This document shows positions 55,796 through 63,911 of a DNA stretch of 64,000 nucleotides, piece after piece. Within the stretch, counting starts at the first letter, position 1, and each line of letters begins with the position of its first letter. The notes below the pieces were generated by a model. The model saw only the letters and a program-made list of their open reading frames with translations, was not told where the DNA came from and did not search any database. Source of the stretch: Sinorhizobium meliloti (GTDB lineage Bacteria > Pseudomonadota > Alphaproteobacteria > Rhizobiales > Rhizobiaceae); assembly GCF_035610345.1 (NCBI RefSeq), contig NZ_CP141212.1, positions 3,171,501 to 3,235,500 of the forward strand, given 5' to 3'. Made by a program: the position numbers and the translations under genes.

Positions 55796-56809
55796 CTAGT
55801 TCGCAGTCTTGCCGCAGGTCGTCAGCGCGTCCTCCGGGGTGCAAACCTCGGTACCGGTCTTGATGAACGGCTCCACTTTTTCGCCCTTGGTCAGCTTGTC
55901 CAGCGCCATGATGGTTTCATAACCCATGTCATAGGGACGCTGGCCGATGTTGTAGTGGCTGAGTCCTTCGGCCAGCAGGGGCAACTGCGGGCCGAAATTG
56001 TCGCCGAACACCACGACCAGGTCCTTGCTGTCGAGGCGTGCCTTGAGCGGCTCCATGGCCTGCTTGTAAGCCTGCGGAGCATACTGGGCCCAGCCGCCGA
56101 CAGCGATGAAAGCGCTAAGCTCGGGGTTGTTCGTCATCACGTCGCGCACCTGCTGGGCGGCAAGCGTGATGTCGTCATTATTATAGACAGGGCAACCTGC
56201 CGGCTCGATCCATCCGTTCTGGCCGGTCAGCGTTTCCGCACCCTTGTCCTTCGTGACGCCCGCAAGAGTATCGCGGATGCCTTGGACGCGGGCTTTCAGG
56301 TTCTCGGATGCAGGCGCACCCGACTGGATGCAGACGGTGCCGCCGTCCTTCTTGGTCTCCAGCACCTTCTGCGCCAATGCGATGCCGAATTCATAATTGT
56401 CGGTTCCGATATAGGTCGAGCGCAGGCCTGCATCTTCGGGCAGAACGTCCGTGTCGAAAGTCACGACCGGAATGCCTTTATCCTGGGCCATTTTCATGAT
56501 GCGAGCCATGGCCTTCGGGTTGCCGGCCGAAACGCCGAGGCCGGCCACTCCGCGGGTGACCATATCCTGGGCAAGCTGGACCTGCTTGGCTTCGTCATAC
56601 TCGGTCGGGCCGAGATAGGTGCAGGTGACATCGCCCAGCTTCTTCGCGGCGGCCTCGCACCCCTGCTGGATCGGCGGGCTGAAGGCGTTGTTGAGCACCT
56701 TGAAGACGAGGGCGAATTCGCGATCGGCAGCGTTGGCCTGGGGCACAGTCAAGCCGACGGCCAGGCAGGCCACCGAAAGGGCTGCCGTGAGAGTGTGTAC
56801 TGGTTGCAT
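55796..56809 (-). CDS. Sugar ABC transporter substrate-binding protein (CUT2/ribose type)
   Basis: A 337-residue periplasmic binding protein of the RbsB/peripla_BP_4 family. The signal peptide ends PQANAADREF. Body features are NNAFSPPIQQGCEAAAKKLG, VAGLGVSAGNPKAMARIM and PVVTFDTDVLPEDAGLRSTY, which line the sugar cleft in relatives. The mature protein has several Cys residues (TCTYL, VCIQS, AGCPVY, EVCTPEDALTTCG), more than usual. GAGGAACTTC precedes the ATG. It belongs with the permease and ATPase upstream. Confidence 0.93.
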   Translation of the reverse strand: MQPVHTLTAALSVACLAVGLTVPQANAADREFALVFKVLNNAFSPPIQQGCEAAAKKLGDVTCTYLGPTEYDEAKQVQLAQDMVTRGVAGLGVSAGNPKAMARIMKMAQDKGIPVVTFDTDVLPEDAGLRSTYIGTDNYEFGIALAQKVLETKKDGGTVCIQSGAPASENLKARVQGIRDTLAGVTKDKGAETLTGQNGWIEPAGCPVYNNDDITLAAQQVRDVMTNNPELSAFIAVGGWAQYAPQAYKQAMEPLKARLDSKDLVVVFGDNFGPQLPLLAEGLSHYNIGQRPYDMGYETIMALDKLTKGEKVEPFIKTGTEVCTPEDALTTCGKTAN

Positions 56810-56846
56810 TGAAGTTCCTCCCTTTTCCTTGTTGATGCGGACGCGC

Positions 56847-57854
56847 TCACCGACGCAGCGAGCGGATTCTTTCGAGCAGGACCGCGGCTAGAATGAAACT
56901 TCCCACGAACATTCCCTGCCAGAACGGGTTTACCCCTGCGATCAGCAGGGCATTGCGGATAACCTCTACGAGGATCGCGCCGATGGCTGCGCCGAGCGCA
57001 GTGCCGAACCCGCCTGTCAGCGACGCCCCGCCGATGACCGTCGACGCGATGACCTGCAACTCGTATCCGGTTCCGATCGCGTTGGTGACGGCGCCAAGCC
57101 AGCCGACCAGGAACACGGCCGTTATGGCGACCATCAGCCCGTTGAAGGCGTAGGCCGAGACCTTGATGAGGTCCACAGGGATGCCCGCCACTCGCGCCGC
57201 AGCCTCGTTGCCGCCGATCGCGAACAGGTAGCGGCCCCACCGCGTCATGGTCAGCAGGAAATGCAGGATGATCACGCCGGCGACGAGAGCATAGACGACA
57301 TTGGGCAGTCCGAAACTATAGCCGCCGCCGAGCGCGATGATACCGTCGGTGGCCTGTCCGAATTCGTAGAACACCTCGTTGTTCGTGAGCACCAGCGCGA
57401 GGCTGCGTCCGATGGATAGGGTGGCAAGCGTGACGATGAATGGCGGGAGCTTGACGTAGGAGATGATGACTCCGTTGACCATGCCGCAGACGACACCCAT
57501 GGCGAGTGTCGCGAGAATGCCGACCGCGAGCGGCATGTCCGAATTGAGCACGATGCCGAGCGTCACCCCGCACATGCCGAGGATCGATCCGACGGAGATA
57601 TCGATACCGCCGCTGATGAGCACCGGCGTCATGCCGAGCGCCATGATCCCGATGAAGCAGGCATTCTGGAAAATGTTGAGGAGGTTTCCGGAAGTCGCGA
57701 ACTTTGCCGAGATGACCGATACGACCAGGCCTATCACCAGGATAGCCAGTGCTATCCACGTCTCCTGCGCAAGGAATACGCGGCTCCAGAAAGGGCGGTC
57801 GGAGCTCTTCAGGAGATCGACATCCATGTGGGGAACTTCCTCGGGAGCACTCAT
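56847..57854 (-). CDS. Sugar ABC transporter permease (CUT2/RbsC type)
   Basis: A 335-residue inner-membrane permease with about nine to ten helices. After MSAPEEVPHMDVDLLKSSDR the first helix follows. The family segments GGIDISVGSILGMCGV and VLISGG..., and near the end STVIGGASLTGGFGTALGAA, are typical of RbsC/FrcC. CGGAGAAAC lies nine bases before ATG 57854. The gene follows the ATPase gene by 17 bp and precedes the binding-protein gene by 37 bp. Confidence 0.93.
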   Translation of the reverse strand: MSAPEEVPHMDVDLLKSSDRPFWSRVFLAQETWIALAILVIGLVVSVISAKFATSGNLLNIFQNACFIGIMALGMTPVLISGGIDISVGSILGMCGVTLGIVLNSDMPLAVGILATLAMGVVCGMVNGVIISYVKLPPFIVTLATLSIGRSLALVLTNNEVFYEFGQATDGIIALGGGYSFGLPNVVYALVAGVIILHFLLTMTRWGRYLFAIGGNEAAARVAGIPVDLIKVSAYAFNGLMVAITAVFLVGWLGAVTNAIGTGYELQVIASTVIGGASLTGGFGTALGAAIGAILVEVIRNALLIAGVNPFWQGMFVGSFILAAVLLERIRSLRR

Positions 57855-57871
57855 GCGTTGTTTCTCCGGAA

Positions 57872-58615
57872 TCAGGCCGTCTGGATCGCGCCGGTTATCA
57901 GGCCGGTCACTTCTTCGGGGCTCGATTGCTCGATCATCTTGTCGGCCACCTTGCGACCCCGACGCAGCACCACGACCCTGTCGCAAACCTCGAAGACATC
58001 GGGCATGCGATGGCTGATCAGGATCACGGAAAGGCCTTGTGCCTTCATGCGGCGGATCAGGGCCAGCACCTCGGCAACCTGCCGGACACTGATTGCCGCC
58101 GTAGGTTCGTCCATAAGGACGATTTTCGACCTGGCGAGCCGGGTACGAGCAATTGCCACCGCTTGACGCTGACCGCCGGACATGCGCACCACGAGATCGG
58201 CCGGGCGGGTCTCGGATTTGAGTTCCTGGAATATCTCGGCCGAGCGGGCGTTCATGCGCTTGTGATCGAGCACCTTGAACGGCCCGATCTGCCGCATCAA
58301 TTCGCGGCCGAGGAAAACGTTCGCCGACGCGGTCAGGTTGTCGCAGATCGCCAGATCCTGATAGACGACCTCTATTCCATGGCGACGAGCTTCCGCCGGT
58401 CCGGAAAAGACCACGGGCTCACCTTCCAGGGTGTAGGAACCGGAAGACGGCTGGAAGTTTCCGGCGATGGTTTTCACCAATGTCGACTTGCCGGCCCCGT
58501 TGTCCCCCATCAGGCCAAGAATCTCGCCCTGGTTGATTTCGAGGGTGACGCCATCGAGTGCGCGGACGGCACCGAAATCCTTCACGATGTTTTCGAGTCG
58601 CGCCAAAACCGTCAT
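57872..58615 (-). CDS. Sugar ABC transporter ATP-binding protein (single-domain CUT2, FrcA type)
   Basis: A 247-residue ATPase with one nucleotide-binding domain, unlike the double-domain RbsA; FrcA of the rhizobial fructose system is also single-domain. Walker A GDNGAGKSTLVKTIAG, Q-loop VYQDLAI, signature MSGGQRQAVAIAR, Walker B IVLMDEPTAAI and the H-loop LISHRM are all intact. It is the first gene of the minus-strand operon, divergent from the ROK regulator, 90 bp apart. Confidence 0.93.
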   Translation of the reverse strand: MTVLARLENIVKDFGAVRALDGVTLEINQGEILGLMGDNGAGKSTLVKTIAGNFQPSSGSYTLEGEPVVFSGPAEARRHGIEVVYQDLAICDNLTASANVFLGRELMRQIGPFKVLDHKRMNARSAEIFQELKSETRPADLVVRMSGGQRQAVAIARTRLARSKIVLMDEPTAAISVRQVAEVLALIRRMKAQGLSVILISHRMPDVFEVCDRVVVLRRGRKVADKMIEQSSPEEVTGLITGAIQTA

Positions 58616-58665
58616 TGCACCCTACCGGAATTTTTGTAGCGTAACCGAACAAAACACCGTTTCCC

Positions 58666-58676
58666 TTGACCGTCAA
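58666..58676. promoter_or_regulatory. Palindrome TTGACCGTCAA in the divergent promoter region
   Basis: A perfect 11-bp palindrome in the 90-bp interval between the ABC operon and the ROK regulator gene. TTGACG on the minus strand doubles as a possible -35 box. It is a candidate operator for the ROK regulator, shown only by position and symmetry. Confidence 0.4.
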
Positions 58677-58705
58677 TAGCGGCATATCCCCTTTTCTATG
58701 CTGCA

Positions 58706-59983
58706 ATGCATCAAGAATCGGCCCAATTGACAGGCCTGTCTGAGGGTATTAGTAATTTTATCGAACAAATAGGCTTCAAATTGTCAAACACACTGCTTTT
58801 TCGTCCGAACGAAGCGCGCGCGCTTTCGGCACTGTTTCGCACGGGTGGGCTGACTCGCGCATCCTTGGCCCGTGAGCTCGATCTGACCCGCTCGACCACG
58901 GGGACTCTGGTGCAAAGCCTTGTCGACGCTGGTTTGGCACGGGAACGGGAATCGACAACGGGCAACGAAGCAGGGGCCAAGGTCGGTCGCCCCGGGATCG
59001 TCGTTGAAATCGCCGGCAGCGGTGTCTTCTTTCTCGGCGCCTATATCGGCGTGAACCGGATCGACGTCATCGCCATCGACCTGTCGGGAAAAGTCCGAGC
59101 GAAGGCCACCCGCCCATTCTCGGGTGCGGCAAGCAGGCCCGCTCAAGCGATGAAACTCATCGTAGCACTGGTTGATGAGGTGCGCAGAACGTTGCCTCCC
59201 GGCGCACGGCCCCATGGCCTCAACGTAGCGCTGCCGGGCTTCCTGGATGGGGACGGCGAAACCTTTCATGCCGCCATTTTGGGCTGGCATGGGGTCAGCC
59301 TCGCGCAACTGATTTCCGAGTCCATCGGACTTGGCGTCCCGGTGCTCCTCGAAAACGACGCCAATGCGGTGGCCGTGGCTGAGACCTATCGTTCGGCTCC
59401 GCCGGACGGCGAGGGCGACGACAGTCTCGTCGTTCTCATCGAGAACGGCGTTGGGGGCGGCATCGTCAGCAATGGCAAGCTGCATCGCGGTCAGTTGGGC
59501 GGCGCTGGCGAGATCGGCCATATGCCGATCGGAGAGGCTGGCTTCGTTTATGACGCTGTGCGTCCTGGTCGGTGGGAAACATTTATAGGCAAGGACGCCC
59601 TCCTTGCCCGATACGCACATATCAGCGGCGTCATTAGTTCGCTTGACGCGTTTATCGCAGTGCTGTCGTCGGGTGACCCCACCGCGCTTGCCTGCGCCCG
59701 CGACTGGGCTCGCTGGCTGGTTCGGGGGCTGGCGACCCTTGCCTGCGTCCTGCAGCCGGGCCGCATCATCCTCGCCGGATCGGTCAGCGCGATCTATCCC
59801 TTCGTGGCCGAACAAACGGAGGCTTTGCTGGCCGCGTCTCTCATCGAAGGCTATCCGATGCCCCGCGTCGAAACGTCAAGCACCGGCAACGACGGCCCCG
59901 CCCTGGGTGCTGCCTATCTTCTGCATCAGGCAATGCTTGCAGGCAATACGCGCCCGCATACGCGCGATGTCGCCGTTCGTTGA
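58706..59983 (+). CDS. ROK family transcriptional regulator (NagC/XylR type), lacking the zinc motif
   Basis: A 425-residue repressor-like protein. A winged HTH (about residues 30-85: FRPNEARALSALFRTGGLTR followed by ASLARELDLTRSTT) precedes a ROK sugar-binding domain. LENDANAVAVAETY keeps the catalytic-type Asn-Asp, but the region after GEIGHMPIGEAGFVYDAV has no CxCGxxGCxE zinc cluster. It probably senses the imported sugar and controls the divergent ABC operon. ATG 58706 has a weak ribosome binding site; a start nearer LSNTLLFRPNEA is possible. Confidence 0.88.
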   Translation: MHQESAQLTGLSEGISNFIEQIGFKLSNTLLFRPNEARALSALFRTGGLTRASLARELDLTRSTTGTLVQSLVDAGLARERESTTGNEAGAKVGRPGIVVEIAGSGVFFLGAYIGVNRIDVIAIDLSGKVRAKATRPFSGAASRPAQAMKLIVALVDEVRRTLPPGARPHGLNVALPGFLDGDGETFHAAILGWHGVSLAQLISESIGLGVPVLLENDANAVAVAETYRSAPPDGEGDDSLVVLIENGVGGGIVSNGKLHRGQLGGAGEIGHMPIGEAGFVYDAVRPGRWETFIGKDALLARYAHISGVISSLDAFIAVLSSGDPTALACARDWARWLVRGLATLACVLQPGRIILAGSVSAIYPFVAEQTEALLAASLIEGYPMPRVETSSTGNDGPALGAAYLLHQAMLAGNTRPHTRDVAVR

Positions 59984-59998
59984 CAGACAGGAGTTTTC

Positions 59999-60901
59999 AT
60001 GACGCTCAAAGCCGCCTCCGAAACGATCGCCGTTGCCGAAATCGGGGGAACCTCGGTCAAGATCGGTTTTGCGGATCATGGTGTGCCGCTCGAAGTCACG
60101 CGCACCTTTTCGACGAGTAATCTTCGCCGAGGCGCTCCTGCGGCCCAACTCGCCCGGCTCCTGCAATGTGCGTCCGTCGATGCCGGCCTGACCATCGACC
60201 GGGTCGTGGCAACTGTCCCCGGGTTCATCGGACGTGACTGCGATACGATCATCCATGCCGCAAACGTCCCCGAACTAAACGGCGTTCACCTGGCCTCCGA
60301 ATTGGCTTCCACGCTTTCGGTTCCCGTCCAGTTGGAGCGGGACGTGGTTCTGCAGTTGCTCGGGGAAAGCGCCTGCGGCGCGATTGCCAACGAATGCGAG
60401 GTGTTGGCTGTCTACTTCGGCACCGGAATCGGTGCCGCTTACCTTGGCGAAAACGGCATTTTTCGTGGCGGCGGGTGGGCGCTTGAAATCGGCCACATGC
60501 CGGTGCTCGAGCCGGGTGACCGTCAGGAATTCCCCAAGCGGATCGAGGCGTACGCCTCTGGTGCAACTCTGGTGGACCTCGCATCTGCACATGGCGTCGC
60601 CGTGAAGGACCTCTACCAGGCTGCTGCGCAGTCGCCGGAATTGTACGACGCTCTCGACGACATATTGTGGCAGCAGGCGATAACCGTTGCCAGAGCGACG
60701 GTGTTGTTTTCGCCACGCATCGTTCTGCTGGGCGGCGGCGTCATCGACATGGACGGCTATCCGCGCAACACGCTCACCCAGCGCATTGTTGGCGCATTGC
60801 CGCATTCCGGCTCGATTCACTCCATCGACATACGCTGGGCCACACTGGGGTGGCAGGCAGCCATTTTCGGTGCCGTTCGTCTTGGCGACATGGCGGCTTA
60901 A
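59999..60901 (+). CDS. ROK family sugar kinase-like protein, lacking the zinc motif
   Basis: A 300-residue ROK protein without a DNA-binding domain, in the position of an allose or fructose kinase. VAEIGGTSVKIGF is the ATP phosphate loop (Glu where Asp is usual), QLERDVVLQLLGESACGA keeps the catalytic Asp, and EIGHMPVLEPGDRQEFPKRI followed by EAYASG replaces the CxCGxxGC zinc motif while retaining the E-A-Y-A-S-G end. It could phosphorylate the imported sugar, but activity without the zinc site is uncertain. CAGGAG precedes the ATG; it follows the regulator by 15 bp. Confidence 0.85.
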   Translation: MTLKAASETIAVAEIGGTSVKIGFADHGVPLEVTRTFSTSNLRRGAPAAQLARLLQCASVDAGLTIDRVVATVPGFIGRDCDTIIHAANVPELNGVHLASELASTLSVPVQLERDVVLQLLGESACGAIANECEVLAVYFGTGIGAAYLGENGIFRGGGWALEIGHMPVLEPGDRQEFPKRIEAYASGATLVDLASAHGVAVKDLYQAAAQSPELYDALDDILWQQAITVARATVLFSPRIVLLGGGVIDMDGYPRNTLTQRIVGALPHSGSIHSIDIRWATLGWQAAIFGAVRLGDMAA

Positions 60902-60904
60902 TCC

Positions 60905-60943
60905 GCCGGCAGATCCGCGCGAGAACGCGTCTTGACTGCCGGC
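60905..60943. terminator. Weak hairpin after the ROK kinase gene
   Basis: GCCGGCAG (60905-60912) and CTGCCGGC (60936-60943) pair across about 23 bases that contain CGCGCGAGAACGCG. No T-run follows, so it may be only a weak terminator. The rest of the interval to xthA is plain. Confidence 0.4.
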
Positions 60944-61088
60944 TGCGAAAGCGGCGCCGACAGGAAGCCTTGCGCGATCTCCGCACCGGGCGATTTTTTC
61001 AAGCTTGTCGATCGGTGCCTAACCTGTTTAAACGCTCCCGTTGCCGGACGCGTGATCCTTTTCCGGCAATTTCCCGGGAGAACGAGGA

Positions 61089-61895
61089 ATGCCTCTTTCC
61101 ATCGCCACATGGAACATCAACTCCGTTCGCCTGCGCATGCCGCTGGTCGAACATTTCCTCAAGACATGGCAGCCGGACATCCTCTGCCTGCAGGAAATCA
61201 AGTGTCGGAACGACCAGTTCCCCTCGGCGCCGCTGAGGAAGCTCGGCTACGAACACATCGAGATGCACGGGCAGAAGGGCTATCACGGCGTCGCCACTAT
61301 CTCTCGCCTGCCGCTTCATGAACTCTCCGACCGTCGCGACTATTGTGGCGTCGGCGATGCACGCCATCTCTCCGTCGTCTTCGCGGCCGGTGGAAAGACG
61401 ATCCGCCTCCATAATTTCTATGTACCGGCCGGCGGCGACGAGCCGGACCGCACGGTCAATCCGAAGTTCGGACACAAGCTCGACTTCGTCGACGAGATGA
61501 AGCTCCTGCACGCGGAGGCCGAGGCCGGCGTCTCGTCGATCCTCGTCGGCGACCTCAACATCGCGCCGCTCGAGCACGACGTCTGGTCGCACAAGCAGCT
61601 TCTCAAGATCGTCAGCCATACGCCGATCGAAACCGAGGGCCTGGTCTCGGTGATGACCGGAGGTGCATGGGTCGACCTGATGCGCCTCCACACGCCGCCG
61701 CCGGAAAAACTCTACACCTGGTGGAGCTATAGGGCGAAGGACTGGACCGCCGCCGACCGCGGACGCCGGCTCGACCACATCTGGTCCTCCGCCGATCTCG
61801 CGAGCCAGCTCGTGCGCGTCGAGATCCTCAAGGAAGCGCGCGGCTGGGAACGCCCATCCGACCATGTGCCCGTCATAGCCCATTTCGAGCTTTGA
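61089..61895 (+). CDS. xthA: Exodeoxyribonuclease III
   Basis: A 268-residue AP endonuclease and 3'-5' exonuclease for base excision repair. Catalytic segments are LSIATWNINSVRLR, ILCLQEIKCRNDQFP with the metal-binding Glu, ILVGDLNIAPLEHDVW with the Asp-Asn pair and RPSDHVPVIAHFEL with the His. GGGAGAACGAGGA lies before the ATG. The gene marks the return to the housekeeping chromosome after the sugar locus. Confidence 0.96.
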   Translation: MPLSIATWNINSVRLRMPLVEHFLKTWQPDILCLQEIKCRNDQFPSAPLRKLGYEHIEMHGQKGYHGVATISRLPLHELSDRRDYCGVGDARHLSVVFAAGGKTIRLHNFYVPAGGDEPDRTVNPKFGHKLDFVDEMKLLHAEAEAGVSSILVGDLNIAPLEHDVWSHKQLLKIVSHTPIETEGLVSVMTGGAWVDLMRLHTPPPEKLYTWWSYRAKDWTAADRGRRLDHIWSSADLASQLVRVEILKEARGWERPSDHVPVIAHFEL

Positions 61896-61908
61896 CGGCG
61901 CCGTCCGC

Positions 61909-62364
61909 TTACGTAAACCGCCCGGCAAGCGCCTCCACGCGGCGGATCATCGCCTGAATATTTTCCCGGATGCGGGTTTCCACCATGGCGGTCACCTCGG
62001 GATATTCCTCCAGCATCCGGCGGAAGAGCGGACGGTTGATCCGGATCACTTCGCTGTCCTCCTGCGCCGTCGCGGTGAACTTGCGCTCGACCATCGAGAT
62101 GAGCGCGAGCTCGGACAAGAGCGCGCCGCGGCCGACGGTCATCACCTGCTGCTGGCGACCTTGCGCATTCGCATTCGAAAGCGCGAAGCTGCCGGCCGCC
62201 ACGGCATAGGCGCAATCGGCCGGCGCGCCTTCCCGGAAGAGTTCGTGCCCCTTAGCCACCCGGCGGCGCTCGGCGCCGAAGGCGATAAGCCTCAGCTTGT
62301 CCTCGCCGATATCGGCGAAGAGCGACACGTTGGACAAGAGTGCGATGTCGTCATTGAGCGCCAA
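61909..62364 (-). CDS. Cyclic nucleotide-binding domain protein without effector domain
   Basis: A 151-residue stand-alone cNMP-binding (CRP-like) fold: LFADIGEDKLRLIAFGAERR, then GHELFREGAPADCAYAVAAG and GRGALLSELALISMVERKFT for the phosphate-binding cassette. There is no helix-turn-helix or enzyme domain, so it may act through partners. It starts at a TTG (62364) with GGAG nine bases upstream. It is on the same strand as and just downstream of the response-regulator gene (32 bp). Confidence 0.85.
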   Translation of the reverse strand: MALNDDIALLSNVSLFADIGEDKLRLIAFGAERRRVAKGHELFREGAPADCAYAVAAGSFALSNANAQGRQQQVMTVGRGALLSELALISMVERKFTATAQEDSEVIRINRPLFRRMLEEYPEVTAMVETRIRENIQAMIRRVEALAGRFT

Positions 62365-62396
62365 GCGGCAAATCTCCCCCGGTCATGTCGTCCGGC

Positions 62397-63080
62397 TTAG
62401 GGAACGATCTTGTAGCCGCCGTTCTCTGTCACCAATATCTCGGCATTGGAAGGGTCGCGCTCGATTTTCTGGCGCAGCCGGTAGACATGCGTCTCGAGCG
62501 TATGGGTCGTGACGCCGGAATTATAGCCCCAGACCTCCTCGAGCAGCACGTCGCGGGTGACCACTTTCTGGTCGGCGCGGTAGAGATAGCGGATGATTGC
62601 GGCTTCCTTCTCCGTCAGGCGGATCTTCTGGCCGTTCTCCATGGTAAGCAGCTTCTGGCTGGGCTTGAATGTGTAAGGGCCGACATTGAAGGTCGCGTCC
62701 TCGCTCTGCTCATGCTGGCGGAGCTGGGCGCGAATGCGGGCAAGCAGCACGGCGAAGCGGAACGGCTTCGTCACATAATCGTTGGCGCCGGCCTCGAGGC
62801 CGAGGATCGTGTCGGAATCGGTGTCGTGGCCGGTCAGCATGATGATCGGGGCCTTGAAGCCGCCCTTGCGCAAGAGCTTCACCGCCTCGCGCCCGTCCAT
62901 GTCGGGCAGACCGACATCCATGATCAGGAGGTCGACCTGTCGGCCACGCGCCATCTGAATGCCCTTCCCGGCGGTCGCTTCCTGCAGAAGGTCGAACTCT
63001 TCGTAGAGGGAGAGCTGTTCTATCAACGTCTCACGCAGATCATCGTCGTCGTCGACAAGGAGGATGGTGCGAGTCGCCAT
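62397..63080 (-). CDS. cenR: OmpR-family response regulator, CenR-like
   Basis: A 227-residue two-component regulator. The receiver domain has the acidic pocket LLVDDDDDLRETL, the phosphoacceptor Asp in LIMDVGLPDMDG and the Lys in DYVTKPFRFAVLL. The winged HTH C-terminus contains LLEEVWGYNSGVTTHTLETH followed by VYRLRQKIERD. The VDDDDDLR start and neighbourhood match the CenR envelope regulator conserved in alphaproteobacteria; a histidine kinase is not nearby. The CenR name is from recognition, not alignment. Confidence 0.9.
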   Translation of the reverse strand: MATRTILLVDDDDDLRETLIEQLSLYEEFDLLQEATAGKGIQMARGRQVDLLIMDVGLPDMDGREAVKLLRKGGFKAPIIMLTGHDTDSDTILGLEAGANDYVTKPFRFAVLLARIRAQLRQHEQSEDATFNVGPYTFKPSQKLLTMENGQKIRLTEKEAAIIRYLYRADQKVVTRDVLLEEVWGYNSGVTTHTLETHVYRLRQKIERDPSNAEILVTENGGYKIVP

Positions 63081-63224
63081 GGGACAGTTCCTGTTGCTTC
63101 CTGGTTCAAAACTAACTCAAATGCCGCTCTTGGCAAGCGCGGCAGTCGCTGCCGCATGTTTCCGTAAATCCTAACCTATTTAGGATAGAAACAGGCCGCA
63201 ACTGAAAGTGGCCGCAGCGGCGTC

Positions 63225-63256
63225 TGCGCGTCTGATGAGACGCACGGCGCCGCAGG
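63225..63256. repeat. Short palindromic repeat (GCGTCT-AGACGC type), copy 2
   Basis: TGCGCGTCTGATGAGACGC followed by ACGGCGCCGCAGG is the same pattern as 2702-2733. It lies between the CenR-like gene and the L,D-transpeptidase gene. Confidence 0.5.
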
Positions 63257-63325
63257 CATCGTCATATAGGAAAACCGGCTTAAGGTCGCGGCGCGATCAC
63301 GGCAAAGCAAGAATTTGTGAGACCG

Positions 63326-63874
63326 ATGCGCAAGAAGGCGTCGACAACAGGATCGAGAAAAGGGACCATCGTCGTCAGAACCGCTCCGCGCGACCGCAAG
63401 CGCGCCCTCGTGCTTTTCGACGGACGGGTCGAGCAGGCTGCGATCGGGCGCAGCGGCGTCACTGCCATCAAGCGCGAAGGCGACGGGGCGACGCCCCGCG
63501 CGGTCATGCGGCTCATCGGCGGCTATGTCAGGCGCGATCGCGTCCCGTTTCCCTCGACGCGCCTGCCGATGCGGGCCGTCCGGGGCGACATGCTCTGGTG
63601 CGATGCCCCGCAACACCCGTGCTACAATCGCCCCGTCAGGGCGCCGTTTCGTGCCGGGCATGAACGCATGATGCGCGACGACGGGCTCTACGACATCTGC
63701 CTCGTCATGGATTGGAACATTTCCTCCCGAAGGCGCAATGCCGGCTCGGCGATCTTCTTCCACCTCATCCGTCCGGGCTACGAGCCGACCGAGGGCTGCG
63801 TGGCCGTCAGCCTTTCGGCAATGCGGCGACTGATCCGGCAAATGCACCGCGGGATGATCGTGAAGGTGGTGTAG
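63326..63874 (+). CDS. L,D-transpeptidase (YkuD) family protein
   Basis: A 182-residue YkuD-fold protein. The catalytic segment EGCVAVSLSAMRRLIRQM carries the Cys, and FFHLIRPGYEPT the His, with HERMMRDDGLYDICLVMDWN earlier. No signal peptide is visible; the N-terminus is basic (MRKKASTTGSRKGTIVVRTA), so membrane targeting is unclear. It may also start at the GTG 63317. Members cross-link peptidoglycan or attach lipoproteins; the role here is unknown. Confidence 0.85.
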   Translation: MRKKASTTGSRKGTIVVRTAPRDRKRALVLFDGRVEQAAIGRSGVTAIKREGDGATPRAVMRLIGGYVRRDRVPFPSTRLPMRAVRGDMLWCDAPQHPCYNRPVRAPFRAGHERMMRDDGLYDICLVMDWNISSRRRNAGSAIFFHLIRPGYEPTEGCVAVSLSAMRRLIRQMHRGMIVKVV

Positions 63875-63911
63875 CTTCGGTCGCGCAGCAAAGCCGAACG
63901 GGCAATCCGCA

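Noticed and set aside
63169..63187. TCCTAA/TTAGGA inverted repeat upstream of the CenR-like gene as an autoregulatory site
   Set aside because: It is short and I know of no consensus that it matches; kept only as a note.
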